This document shows, piece after piece, positions 1 through 8,750 of a stretch of 64,000 nucleotides of DNA. Each line of letters starts with the position of its first letter. Position 1 is the stretch's first letter. The translations under genes and the position numbers were made by a program. Source of the DNA: Bradyrhizobium sp. 141 (GTDB taxonomy: Bacteria > Pseudomonadota > Alphaproteobacteria > Rhizobiales > Xanthobacteraceae); NCBI RefSeq assembly GCF_023074055.1, contig NZ_JADPKR010000103.1, positions 124,001 through 188,000 of the forward strand. The letters run 5' to 3'. The notes below the pieces were generated by a model. That model was not told the DNA's origin and searched no databases. It saw only the letters and a program-made list of their open reading frames with translations.

Positions 1-11
1 CTACGAGACCG

Positions 12-1091
12 TCATCTCCACGGCTGCACGATGATCTTGGTGTGGGCTTCTGGGTTGGCGAGGTCGGCGAACGCCTTTGCGACGCCGTCGATGCCGACCT
101 CGGAAGTCACCATCGCCGCCGCATCCACCTGCCCTTCCGCGATCAGCCGTAGCGACGCGGCGAACTCCTCCGGCGTATAGCCGAGCACATATTGAACGTT
201 GAGCTCCTTCATGATGCCCAGCATCGGCTCGTTTCTGTCGCTCTCCATGCAGACGCCAACCACCACGATCCTCGCGTCACGCGGGGCGCCCTCGAATACC
301 TGCTGCAGCAGACCGGGCACGCCGACGCATTCGAAGATGATTGCAGGTTTGAGCGCCGGCAGCATGGCCTGGAACGGCGGCCGCGCCGCCTTCTCCGCGT
401 CCGACATCTGCGCGTGCTCCGCCCAGGTCGTATAGGGCTGCGACGTCAGGGGATCGACGACGATATCGGCGCCGAGCTTGGCCGCAAGCGCCCGCCGCGC
501 CGGCGAATAGTCAGCGGCGACGATCGGATGCAGTCCCCTAAGCTTCAGCGCCGCGATCACCGCAAGGCCGACTGGACCGCAGCCGATCACGAGCGGCACC
601 TCGCCGCCACGGATGTTTGCCTTGGCGACCGCGTGAACGCCGACCGCGAGCGGCTCGGTCAGCGCCGCGTGTTCCGGCGCAAGACCGTTGGGCACTTCGA
701 GCAGCAGCGGCTCGCTGAGCAGCATCGCCTCGGCATAGCCGCCGATATTGTCGTTGGAATAGCCGATCCCTTCGATGCCCTGCGGCGTCACGAGGGCCGG
801 CAGCGAGCAGACGCGCGTACCCGGCTTGAGCTTGCGCGCCGTGCCGGGACCATAGTCGACGATCTCACAGCAGAACTCGTGGCCGAACACGACGTCGCGG
901 CTGAGATCCATCGGCTTGCGCCCGGCCTTCCGCGCCATCTCCACCATGCGGTGAGCATGCTGGCGCGCGTGCAGGTCGGAGCCGCAGATGCCGCAGGCGA
1001 GCGTCTTGACCAGCACCTGGCCGGGACCCGGCGTCGGCTCGGCCATCTGTCCCACGACAATCTCGCCGTTCCTGAAAATCGCAGCGCGCAT
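12..1091 (-). CDS. Zinc-type medium-chain alcohol dehydrogenase
   Basis: A 359-residue medium-chain dehydrogenase/reductase. The N-terminal catalytic domain has the CGICGSD motif (Cys33, Cys36) and His71-Glu72 of the catalytic zinc site. A Rossmann fold with a GCGPVG motif lies near residue 170 and should bind NAD(P). The usual structural-zinc loop (four closely spaced cysteines after about residue 90) is not visible, so this subgroup probably lacks that zinc. It should oxidise an alcohol or reduce a carbonyl in the cytoplasm; the substrate cannot be told from sequence. It ends near the window edge and is 60 nt downstream of the DMT transporter gene on the same strand, so the two may be co-transcribed. 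Confidence 0.85.
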   Translation of the reverse strand: MRAAIFRNGEIVVGQMAEPTPGPGQVLVKTLACGICGSDLHARQHAHRMVEMARKAGRKPMDLSRDVVFGHEFCCEIVDYGPGTARKLKPGTRVCSLPALVTPQGIEGIGYSNDNIGGYAEAMLLSEPLLLEVPNGLAPEHAALTEPLAVGVHAVAKANIRGGEVPLVIGCGPVGLAVIAALKLRGLHPIVAADYSPARRALAAKLGADIVVDPLTSQPYTTWAEHAQMSDAEKAARPPFQAMLPALKPAIIFECVGVPGLLQQVFEGAPRDARIVVVGVCMESDRNEPMLGIMKELNVQYVLGYTPEEFAASLRLIAEGQVDAAAMVTSEVGIDGVAKAFADLANPEAHTKIIVQPWR

Positions 1092-1151
1092 CCGGCTCCT
1101 CCCCTATCGTTGGAGCCGTTGATAGCACAAAGCGGGACGCGCCGACTTGCG

Positions 1152-2093
1152 TCAGGGGTTCGGGGAACGCTCTTCCAGCACCAGCAACTGGGCGCGGCGC
1201 ACGCGCTCGCGATGGGCGATGTAGAGGCCGCTCGCAACGATGAAGGCGGCGCCGACGATGGTCCAGAGGTCAGGCACCTCACCGAAGATGAAGAAGCCCA
1301 AAATGCTGACCCAGAGCAGTTGCGTGTAGGAGAACGGCGCCAGCACCGAGGCATCGCCATAGCGATAGGCCAGCACGATGATCCACTGGCCGACGGTAGA
1401 AGCGACACCGATCACGATGCCGAGCCCGATCGCGGTCCAGCTCGGCGTGACCCAGACGAACGGCACCATTAGCGAGAGGATCGCAACGCCGGTCAGCGCG
1501 GAATAGGCCATGGTGGTGAGGACCGCCTCACGACCGCTCATCATGCGCGTCAGGATCAGCGCGGCAGCCCAGCACAATGCCGAGATGATCGGGAAGAAGG
1601 CGGCAGCATGAAACGCGCTCGTGCCTGGCCGCAGGATGATCAGCACGCCGGTCAAGCCGATCGCCGTCGCGATCCAGCGGCGCATACCGACCTTCTCGCT
1701 GAGGAAGATGATCGACAGCGCGGTGACAAACAGCGGCGAGACGAAGCCGGTGGCGGAGGCTTCCGCGATGGGGAGGAATGCGAGACCGGTGATGAAAAAC
1801 AGCGAGGAGCCGAGCAGCGCGACACCGCGCATCAGCTGCAGGCCAAGACGCTCGGTACGCATCGCATGCAGCGGCGAGCCCGGAAACATCACCGGCGTGA
1901 ACATGAGCGCGAAGGTGACGAAGCGGATCCAAGTGATCTCGATCGATGGCAAGCTGGTCGAGAGATATTTCGCGGTAGTGTCGGAGGCTCCGAGAAATAC
2001 CGTCGACAACAAGACCAGCGCGATGCCCTTGAAGGGATGATCGACGCGCGCGGGCGCACGGCGAACTTCCTGCTTCTTCTCCGGCACGGGCAT
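1152..2093 (-). CDS. DMT-superfamily (EamA) transporter
   Basis: An inner-membrane transporter of about 313 residues with two EamA repeats, each of about five hydrophobic segments; the first begins around GIALVLLSTVFLGASDTTAK. This family commonly exports amino acids or other small metabolites; the substrate is not predictable here. The reading frame is open further upstream to 2330. That extension is Cys/Arg-rich and unlike the family, so I place the start at the ATG before PVPEKKQEV, which gives the usual length of about 300 residues. Confidence 0.82.
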   Translation of the reverse strand: MPVPEKKQEVRRAPARVDHPFKGIALVLLSTVFLGASDTTAKYLSTSLPSIEITWIRFVTFALMFTPVMFPGSPLHAMRTERLGLQLMRGVALLGSSLFFITGLAFLPIAEASATGFVSPLFVTALSIIFLSEKVGMRRWIATAIGLTGVLIILRPGTSAFHAAAFFPIISALCWAAALILTRMMSGREAVLTTMAYSALTGVAILSLMVPFVWVTPSWTAIGLGIVIGVASTVGQWIIVLAYRYGDASVLAPFSYTQLLWVSILGFFIFGEVPDLWTIVGAAFIVASGLYIAHRERVRRAQLLVLEERSPNP

Positions 2094-2280
2094 GGGAATA
2101 CTGTCGAGCCTTGCGGCTGCAGCGGGCGGCGGTGTCACGGTTGGAACCCGGGAAATTGCGAATCGAGAACACGCGTAAAAAACGACAAATGCGCCGCGTT
2201 CACAACTTCCGAAAACAGGATGCCGATATGCGCGAGCCGCCGCGCGCGTCAATGCCCCGTTAATAAGAGGGGTTTGTGCA

Positions 2281-3120
2281 TTACAGCATGGGCAGGCTTC
2301 GCGGCTTCGGACCGCGCGGAAACGCCGCATCGAGCGCCGAAATCTCCTCTTTCGTCAGCACGAGATCGCCGGCCGCCGCGTTCTCGGCGGCATGTTCCGC
2401 GGACGACGCCTTCGGGATCGCAAACACCGTAGTCGCACGGGTGAGAAAGCTCAACGCGACCTGACGCGGCGTCACGCGACGCGCCTCCGCAATCTTCGCC
2501 AGCACGGCGCCGCCCTTGCTGCGCGCATCTGGAAAATCGTCATGACCAAACGGCGAATAGGCGACCACGGCGACGCCATGCCGCTCGCACCAGGGGATCA
2601 CCGCGTGCTCGATCGCGCGCTCCTTCAGATGATAGAGCACTTGGTTGCAGGCGATGCGGCCCTCGCCGGCCACGTCGAGAATCTCGTCGAGATCGTCGGC
2701 GTCGAAATTGGAAACGCCCCAGGATTTGATCTTACCCGATTTCACCAAGTCCTCGAACGCAGCGACGGTGTCTTCCAGCGGATAGGAACCACGCCAGTGC
2801 AGGAGATAGCAATCGAGACGGTCGGTTTTCAACCGCTTCAGCGAGCGCTCGCAGGCAGTGATGGTTCCGCGGCGCGAGGCGTTGCTCGGCAGCACCTTGG
2901 AGACCAGGAACACCTCATCGCGCCGGCCCGCGATGGCATCGGCAATGACGAGCTCCGCATCGCCATACATCTCGGCCGTATCGATATGGGTCATGCCGAG
3001 ATCGAGCCCGCGCTGAAGCGCGGCAATCGCGCGCTTGCGGTCGCCGTGGTCGAGATACCAGGTGCCCTGCCCGATGACGGAGACGTTGGCCCCGGTCTTG
3101 CCGAAGGGATTTGTGTTCAT
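2281..3120 (-). CDS. Aldo/keto reductase
   Basis: A 279-residue cytoplasmic NADPH-dependent reductase of the aldo/keto reductase family with a single TIM barrel. The catalytic tetrad is complete: Asp47 and Tyr52 (DTAEMYG), Lys75 (VSK) and His108 (LLHW). The likely role is reduction of a sugar or small aldehyde. It lies 8 nt downstream of the SMP-30/lactonase-like gene, so the two should form an operon for sugar or sugar-lactone metabolism. The start ATG at 3118-3120 gives a normal N-terminus (MNTNPFGKTG); the frame extends upstream only through sequence antisense to nothing recognisable and over the neighbouring gene. Confidence 0.85.
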   Translation of the reverse strand: MNTNPFGKTGANVSVIGQGTWYLDHGDRKRAIAALQRGLDLGMTHIDTAEMYGDAELVIADAIAGRRDEVFLVSKVLPSNASRRGTITACERSLKRLKTDRLDCYLLHWRGSYPLEDTVAAFEDLVKSGKIKSWGVSNFDADDLDEILDVAGEGRIACNQVLYHLKERAIEHAVIPWCERHGVAVVAYSPFGHDDFPDARSKGGAVLAKIAEARRVTPRQVALSFLTRATTVFAIPKASSAEHAAENAAAGDLVLTKEEISALDAAFPRGPKPRSLPML

Positions 3121-3128
3121 GTTGGAGC

Positions 3129-4028
3129 TCAGAGTCCGCTGATATCCGCGACCAGCACGCTGCCGGTCGCGGACTCCGTAATATAGAGCCGATCCTTGCT
3201 CGCGCCACCGATGGCGACATTGGTGCAGTTCGGCCCCGCGCACGACTTGATCCGCGCGAGCAATTCGCCATTCGGCGCGAAGACGAAGACGTGGCCGAGC
3301 GAAGCATGGCCGACGAACAGGCGGCCCTTGGCATCCATGGTCAGGCCGTCGGGTCCGCTGGTGCCGAACAGCGAGCAGAAGCGGCCGACCTTCGACACGC
3401 TGCCGTCCTTCATAAACGGTAGCCGCCACACCGCATTGTCGCGCGTCATCGCGACGAACAGGACAGTCTCAGTCGGGTCGAGCACGAGACCGTTCGGGCT
3501 GATACCCCTGTTGATGAGACAGTCGAGTCGGCCATTCGATGCCAGCCGATAGACCCGTCCACTCGGATCGTGCAACCCGGTCTGCCCCTGGTCGGTGAAA
3601 TAGATGTCGCCGTTGGAGGCGAGATGCAGATCGTTGCAGCCGCGAAACGATTCCGAATTGCGCGCGGTCAGGACCGGCTTGACGCGGCCGGCCTTGGCAT
3701 CGAGCTCCATGAGGCCGTGCATGTAGTCGGCGACCAGGATGCGGCCATCGGATGCGATCTTGAGCCCGTTGGGCCATCCCTCATATTCGGCGACCTGCGA
3801 CCACTCGCCATCCGGCGCGATGCGGAAGATGCGACCGAAGGGAATATCGACGATGTAGAGATTGCCGTCTTTGTCGAAGGACGGCCCCTCGATGAAGCTA
3901 TCTGTGGCAACGCCCGGCCGGTTGGCGTCGGCCCAATCCGTCCGCACGCCCTTACGGCGGAACTTGTCGGGCATCGCGGAGAAGAGCTTGGTCTCGATTA
4001 GGCGCGGCGGCGTTTCCAGGTACATCAT
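3129..4028 (-). CDS. SMP-30/gluconolactonase-family protein
   Basis: A 299-residue six-bladed beta-propeller of the SMP-30/gluconolactonase family, which hydrolyses sugar or other lactones using a divalent metal. The expected metal and substrate residues can be seen: Glu47 (FIEGPS), Asn132 (CNDLH), Asn179 (SPNGL) and Asp227 (GPDGL). It is the first gene of a probable two-gene operon with the aldo/keto reductase. The start is uncertain: two adjacent ATGs lie at 4023-4028 behind a low-complexity CAA-rich stretch, and an in-frame ATG at 4118 would add 30 residues unlike the family. No ribosome binding site decides between them. Confidence 0.8.
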   Translation of the reverse strand: MMYLETPPRLIETKLFSAMPDKFRRKGVRTDWADANRPGVATDSFIEGPSFDKDGNLYIVDIPFGRIFRIAPDGEWSQVAEYEGWPNGLKIASDGRILVADYMHGLMELDAKAGRVKPVLTARNSESFRGCNDLHLASNGDIYFTDQGQTGLHDPSGRVYRLASNGRLDCLINRGISPNGLVLDPTETVLFVAMTRDNAVWRLPFMKDGSVSKVGRFCSLFGTSGPDGLTMDAKGRLFVGHASLGHVFVFAPNGELLARIKSCAGPNCTNVAIGGASKDRLYITESATGSVLVADISGL

Positions 4029-4124
4029 TGTTGTTGTGGTTGTTGGCTGGTGGGATGCGCGGCAGCATAGGGCACTATCGAGGGCGCGTCGATTGGCGGA
4101 GGGCATGGCTGCGTCCACGCCACT

Positions 4125-4262
4125 CTCGTGTCCCGGACGCGCTGCAACGCGTCAGCGTTGCGGCGCAGAGCCGGGACCCAGGAAGGCCAAATACTCCGCT
4201 GCTAGATGGGCCTCGGCTCTGCTGCGCATCACTTCGTGCTGCGCAGCGTCCGGGGCACGAGA
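4125..4262. repeat. Bradyrhizobium intergenic repeat A, copy 1
   Basis: A region of about 138 bp with inverted ends (CTCGTGTCCCGGACGCGCTG at the left, CAGCGTCCGGGGCACGAG at the right) and internal GC-rich palindromes. Related copies occur at 40971-41104 and 62612-62752. It fills the gap between nasC and the SMP-30 gene. It has no coding content and looks like a dispersed palindromic element rather than an insertion sequence. Confidence 0.8.
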
Positions 4263-4267
4263 CCTAC

Positions 4268-6970
4268 CTACCCCACCGCGCTCGCGACTTTCGCCTGCTT
4301 CGCCGGCACGTCCGTCGTCGCGATCAGGCGCTTCAGCTCGGGGATGCAGGAGCCGCAATTGGTGCCGGCCTTGAGCTTGGCGCCGATCTCGGCCGAGGTG
4401 CGCGCGCCTGCCGCGATGGTATCGCAGATGGTGCCGCGGCCGACGCCGAAGCAAGCGCAGACGATCGGCCCGGTCGAGGCTGTCCCCTCCGTCGATTTGC
4501 CTGACAGCAGCATGCGGCGCTGATCGTCGGTGACGTGATCGGCCGCAAAGGCGCTTCTGACCACTTCCCAATCGCCGGCATCATGCCCGGGGCCAACGAA
4601 CACACAGGCCTCGATGCGATCGCCGGCGAACGAGGCTGCGCGATAGACGCCCCCGCCAAAATCGCGATACTCGGCGACGTCCTCACCGGCGACGCTCTCG
4701 AGCCAGGCCGGCCAGCGCGAAAGGTCTGCATTGTCGGCGAAGAGATAACCGAAGCCCCCCGCGATCGTGACGCGAGCCCACAACAGGTTCGGCGGCAGAT
4801 CGAGCTGCTTGCGTGACAGTGCGAAACCGCGGAAGACGTATTCGTAAGGTGCAATCGCGGCCGGCGTCGCCTTGGACTCGGGCTGCCCGGAGAACGGATC
4901 GGTGAACGACTGCACCAGCGCCCCGACGCGGCCATGCGAGGCGTTCATGGCGCTCCAGTGGATTGGAACGAACAGCGCGCCGCGCTGCTGCCGATCGCTG
5001 ACCACGGCCTTCAGGATGCACTGGCCGTAATCGGTGGTGGTGCGGGCGTAGCCGTCATGGACGATGCCGTATTTGCTGGCGTCGTCGGGATGAATCTCGA
5101 CGAACGGCTCGGGCAGATGCGCGCCCAGCCGCTGGCTGAGGCCGGTGCGCGTCATGGTGTGCCACTGGTCGCGGATGCGGCCGGTGTTGAGCCTGAGGGG
5201 ACGCGAGGCGCCGGTCTCGCTGCGCAGCGACGGCACCTCCGGGGCGACGAAGCGGCCCTTGCCGTCACTGGTGAAGAAGCCGCCCTTCGCAAAGAAGCGC
5301 TCGCCGGGCGCCTCGCCTTCTCGCACCGGCCACTGCACCGGCTTCAAGGCATCGAAGCCTTCGTCGGACAGTGAGGTCAAGGCGCCGATGTCGAAATCGC
5401 GGCTGCCCTCGTTCTCGAAGGCCGAGAGCGCGGCGTGCTCACGAAAGATATCGGCGGCGGATTTGTAATTGAAGCTATCGCCGAAGCCGAGACGTTTGGC
5501 GGTCTCGCTCAAGATCCACCAATCGGGACGGGCCTCGCCGGGTGCCGGCAGGAACGAACGCTGACGCGAGATGCGGCGTTCGGAATTGGTCACGGTGCCC
5601 GACTTCTCGCCCCAGGCGAGCGCGGGTAGCAGCACGTGCGGGCCGGCCTCAACCGTGTCGTTGGAGAGCACGTTCTCGGAGACCACGAACAGTTCGAGTT
5701 TCTTCAGCCCCTCGCGCACGAAATCGGCATCGGGCAGCGACACCGCCGGGTTGGTGCCCATCACCCAGAGCGCCTTGACCTCGCCGCGGTTGATGGCCTC
5801 GAACAGCTGAACCGCCTTCAACCCCTCATGGGTGGCGATGTGCGGCGCCTTCCAGAACCGCCTGACGCGATCGATGTCGGGCGGCGTGAAGCCCATATGG
5901 GCAGCGAGCATATTGGCGAGACCGCCGACCTCGCGGCCGCCCATGGCGTTGGGCTGGCCGGTGAGCGAGAACGGCGAGGCGCCCGGCTTGCCGATGCGCC
6001 CGGTGGCGAGATGGCAATTCAGGATCGCGTTGACCTTGTCGGTGCCTTGCGCCGACTGGTTGACGCCCTGCGAGTAGAGCGTGACGACGCGCGTCGTGTC
6101 GCGGAACATCCTGAAGAAGGTGGCGACGTCCTGCTCGGAGAGGCCCGTGGCGAGCGCGGTCGCCGTGACGCTGCCGGCAATGCTCCGCGCCCGTGCCAGC
6201 GCGTCGTCGAAACCCGACGTGTTCTGCGCGATATACTCCTGATCCAGCGCGCCGTTGTCGGCGAGATGGACGAACAGCCCGGAGAACAGCGCGGTGTCGG
6301 TGCCGGGCTTGAGCCCCAGGAACAGATCGACGTCATCAGCGGTGTCGGTCCGACGCGGGTCGATCACGATCATGCGCGCGCCGCGCTCCTGCCGGTTCTT
6401 CAGCATGCGCTGGAACAGCACCGGATGGCACCAGGCCGCGTTCGAGCCGACGAAGACGAGCAAATCGGCCTGATCGAGGTCCTCGTAGCAGCCGGGCACC
6501 GTGTCGGCGCCGAAGGCGCGACGATGGCCGGCGACCGACGACGACATGCAGAGCCGCGAATTGGTGTCGACGTTCGCCGTGCCGACAAAGCCCTTCATCA
6601 GCTTGTTGGCGACGTAATAATCCTCGGTCAGCAACTGGCCGGAGAGATAGAACGCGACTGCGTCGGCGCCGTCACGCGCCACGATGTGCTGCATGCGATG
6701 GGCGACATGATCGAGCGCATCGCTCCAGGCGACGCGCTCCAGCACGCCCTTGCAGCGGATCATCGGGTAGAGCAGACGGCCTTCCAGCCCGACGGTCTCG
6801 CCGAGCGCGGAGCCCTTGGAGCACAGCCGGCCGAAATTGGCGGGGTGATCAGGGTCGCCGGCGATCGCAGCCCCGCCCTTGCCGTCGGGCGTCGCCAGCA
6901 CGCCGCAGCCGACGCCGCAATAGGGACAGGCCGTCTTGGTGGCACGAAGCGTGGGATCGATCGCCGTCAT
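4268..6970 (-). CDS. nasC: Assimilatory nitrate reductase, catalytic subunit
   Basis: A 900-residue cytoplasmic molybdoenzyme that reduces nitrate to nitrite. The N-terminal Cys15-x2-Cys18-x3-Cys22...Cys50 set binds a [4Fe-4S] cluster. Bis-MGD molybdopterin domains follow, with Cys141 (SRLCMSS) as the probable Mo ligand. The C-terminal 60 residues are a BFD-like [2Fe-2S] domain (CACF...GTNCGSC), as in NasC/NasA proteins that take electrons from a flavoprotein. It is the last gene of narK-bjgb-flp-nasC, 1 nt after flp, so translation is probably coupled. The symbol follows the B. diazoefficiens naming (nasC; nasA in other organisms). No nitrite reductase gene is nearby. Confidence 0.95.
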   Translation of the reverse strand: MTAIDPTLRATKTACPYCGVGCGVLATPDGKGGAAIAGDPDHPANFGRLCSKGSALGETVGLEGRLLYPMIRCKGVLERVAWSDALDHVAHRMQHIVARDGADAVAFYLSGQLLTEDYYVANKLMKGFVGTANVDTNSRLCMSSSVAGHRRAFGADTVPGCYEDLDQADLLVFVGSNAAWCHPVLFQRMLKNRQERGARMIVIDPRRTDTADDVDLFLGLKPGTDTALFSGLFVHLADNGALDQEYIAQNTSGFDDALARARSIAGSVTATALATGLSEQDVATFFRMFRDTTRVVTLYSQGVNQSAQGTDKVNAILNCHLATGRIGKPGASPFSLTGQPNAMGGREVGGLANMLAAHMGFTPPDIDRVRRFWKAPHIATHEGLKAVQLFEAINRGEVKALWVMGTNPAVSLPDADFVREGLKKLELFVVSENVLSNDTVEAGPHVLLPALAWGEKSGTVTNSERRISRQRSFLPAPGEARPDWWILSETAKRLGFGDSFNYKSAADIFREHAALSAFENEGSRDFDIGALTSLSDEGFDALKPVQWPVREGEAPGERFFAKGGFFTSDGKGRFVAPEVPSLRSETGASRPLRLNTGRIRDQWHTMTRTGLSQRLGAHLPEPFVEIHPDDASKYGIVHDGYARTTTDYGQCILKAVVSDRQQRGALFVPIHWSAMNASHGRVGALVQSFTDPFSGQPESKATPAAIAPYEYVFRGFALSRKQLDLPPNLLWARVTIAGGFGYLFADNADLSRWPAWLESVAGEDVAEYRDFGGGVYRAASFAGDRIEACVFVGPGHDAGDWEVVRSAFAADHVTDDQRRMLLSGKSTEGTASTGPIVCACFGVGRGTICDTIAAGARTSAEIGAKLKAGTNCGSCIPELKRLIATTDVPAKQAKVASAVG

Positions 6971-6971
6971 A

Positions 6972-8189
6972 TCAGGCTGCTTTCGAAGGAAGCGCGAGCG
7001 CGCGGCCGAACATCATGTCGGTGCGGATCATCGCCACCTTGTCGCGATTGCGGATCAGCTCGAGGTACCAGAGCGCATCGACGGTATCGCCGATCAGCAC
7101 GGCGCCGGTGAGCCGTCCGTCCGCGATGACGAGCTTCTTGTAGGTGCCGCGCCTGCGATCGGTCAGCACGAGGCTCTCGCTGCCCTCCCCGCCCATGAAA
7201 TCGCCGGCGGAGAACACGCTGACGCCGGAGACCTTCAGATTGGTCGAGACCACGCTGCCATGATAGGAAGCAGGACGTCCGGCAAGATGCCGCGCCAGCA
7301 CGCGCGCCTGCTCGTAGGCGGGCTCGACCAGGCCATAGCAGGTGCCGTGATGCTCGGCGCATTCGCCGAGCGCGAAGATGTCGGGCGAGGACGTCTGCAT
7401 GACGTCGTTGACGACGATGCCGCGATTGACCGCGATCCCCGCCTCTTTCGCCAGCGCCGCGCTCGGTTTGATGCCGGCCGCGAAGATCACGGCGTCGGCC
7501 TCGATACGGCTGCCGTCGGCAAGCTCGACAGCTTCGACATGACCATCGCCATGGATGCGTGCGGTCGAGGCGTTGAGCAGGATGCGGATGCCCTTGCGCT
7601 CGACCAACGTCTTGAGCAGGTCGGCGGCCGGCCCATCGAGCTGACGCTCCATCAGCCGGTCCATCAGATGCAGCAGCGTCACCGGCGCGCCGGCCTTGGC
7701 GAGGCCGTAGGCTGCTTCAAGTCCGAGCAGCCCGCCGCCGACGACGACGACGCGCTTCTTCGCTGCAGCCAGCGTCAGCAACAAGTCGACATCGCGGGTG
7801 TCGCGAAAGGTGTGCACGCCGGCGAGATCGGCGCCGGGCACGTTCAGCCGCAGCGGCGTCGATCCCGTGGCGAGCACGAGCTTGGAATATTCCATGCTCT
7901 CTTCGCCTTCGATCTTCAGCTCGCGGCGGCCGACATCGATTTCGGTGACGCGATAGCCGTAGCGGACGGTGACGCCGCGATGGCGCCACCAATCCGCCGG
8001 CCGGAGCTCGATCTCGTGCGAGCCGGTCTCGCCGGCCAGCACGGATGAGAGCAGCACGCGGTTGTAAGCGAGCCGCGGTTCCTCGCCGATCACGGCGACC
8101 GCGTAGCGGCCGAGCGCGGTCTTGGCGAGTTCGTCGACCAGACGTGCGGCCGCCATACCGTTACCGACGATGACCAGCGGTTCACTCAC
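6972..8189 (-). CDS. flp: FAD/NAD(P)H flavoprotein of nitrate assimilation
   Basis: A 405-residue pyridine-nucleotide-disulfide-type oxidoreductase. An FAD-binding GxGxxA motif lies at residues 8-14 (VGNGMAAA), and an internal NAD(P)H-binding Rossmann motif VVGGGLLGLEAA lies near residue 150. It resembles the N-terminal FAD/NADH part of NirB without the siroheme or iron-sulfur domains. In B. diazoefficiens this protein (Flp) is the electron donor in the nitrate reductase/hemoglobin system. By context it passes NADH electrons to NasC and perhaps re-reduces the hemoglobin encoded just upstream. It lies 10 nt after the hemoglobin gene and 1 nt before nasC. Confidence 0.92.
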   Translation of the reverse strand: MSEPLVIVGNGMAAARLVDELAKTALGRYAVAVIGEEPRLAYNRVLLSSVLAGETGSHEIELRPADWWRHRGVTVRYGYRVTEIDVGRRELKIEGEESMEYSKLVLATGSTPLRLNVPGADLAGVHTFRDTRDVDLLLTLAAAKKRVVVVGGGLLGLEAAYGLAKAGAPVTLLHLMDRLMERQLDGPAADLLKTLVERKGIRILLNASTARIHGDGHVEAVELADGSRIEADAVIFAAGIKPSAALAKEAGIAVNRGIVVNDVMQTSSPDIFALGECAEHHGTCYGLVEPAYEQARVLARHLAGRPASYHGSVVSTNLKVSGVSVFSAGDFMGGEGSESLVLTDRRRGTYKKLVIADGRLTGAVLIGDTVDALWYLELIRNRDKVAMIRTDMMFGRALALPSKAA

Positions 8190-8199
8190 GAGGCATCTC

Positions 8200-8628
8200 C
8201 TATTCAGCAGCCTGCGGCTGCGCGCCGTAGGCTTCGGACATCATGTAGCCGGACAGCACGCCATAGGCGTCGGTCCAGGCCATTGCGAGTTCGGGCGTCC
8301 AGGCCTCGCCAAGACCCTTTTCCAGAGTCCACAGCAGGGTCGCGCCGACCACGGGATAGTGCTCGGCCACCGCGCCGTAAGCGACATGGCGCTTGGCGAG
8401 TGCAGAGGCCGCGGGAAGAATCGAGTCCAGGTTCGACAGGCCGCCGACGACGGCAGCGAGCATCCCCATCAGCTTCTTGCGCTGCTCGGTCATGTCTTCA
8501 GGAAACATTGCGCGCACGGGCGGCGCCAGCTCGAACAGGCGATCGTAGAACAGCACCGCGGCCTGCTCCGATATCGGGGCGACCTTGGAAAAGCTCTGCT
8601 GGATGAGGGCGATCTGTTCGGGCGTCAT
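8200..8628 (-). CDS. bjgb: Single-domain hemoglobin (NO detoxification)
   Basis: A 142-residue bacterial hemoglobin of the Vitreoscilla/flavohemoglobin globin type without a reductase domain. His90 in AEHYPVVG is the proximal F8 heme ligand, and Tyr28 (AVLFYDRLF) is the B10 distal residue that favours O2/NO binding. The start ATG is preceded by AGGAGAACATC, a good ribosome binding site, so an upstream in-frame extension to 8679 is rejected. The gene sits between narK and flp exactly as bjgb does in B. diazoefficiens. There Bjgb removes NO formed as a side product of nitrate assimilation, with Flp as likely partner. It is cytoplasmic. Confidence 0.92.
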   Translation of the reverse strand: MTPEQIALIQQSFSKVAPISEQAAVLFYDRLFELAPPVRAMFPEDMTEQRKKLMGMLAAVVGGLSNLDSILPAASALAKRHVAYGAVAEHYPVVGATLLWTLEKGLGEAWTPELAMAWTDAYGVLSGYMMSEAYGAQPQAAE

Positions 8629-8710
8629 GATGTTCTCCTGTCTGTTTCGGTTTGCCTTGGTGCGCGCCGTTGCGAACAAGGTTCATGGGTCAAACGTCAT
8701 CAGAGAGTCC

Positions 8711-8730
8711 TCTCCCCGCGTACGGGGAGA
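8711..8730. repeat. GC-rich hairpin between narK and bjgb
   Basis: A perfect 8-bp stem (TCTCCCCG/CGGGGAGA) with a 4-nt loop in the 122-nt gap between narK and bjgb. It resembles the common Bradyrhizobium hairpin seen again at about 50217-50245. There is no T-tract, so it is not an intrinsic terminator; it could mark an mRNA processing or stability site inside the operon. Confidence 0.5.
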
Positions 8731-8750
8731 AGCGAGATTCGTACCAAGTT

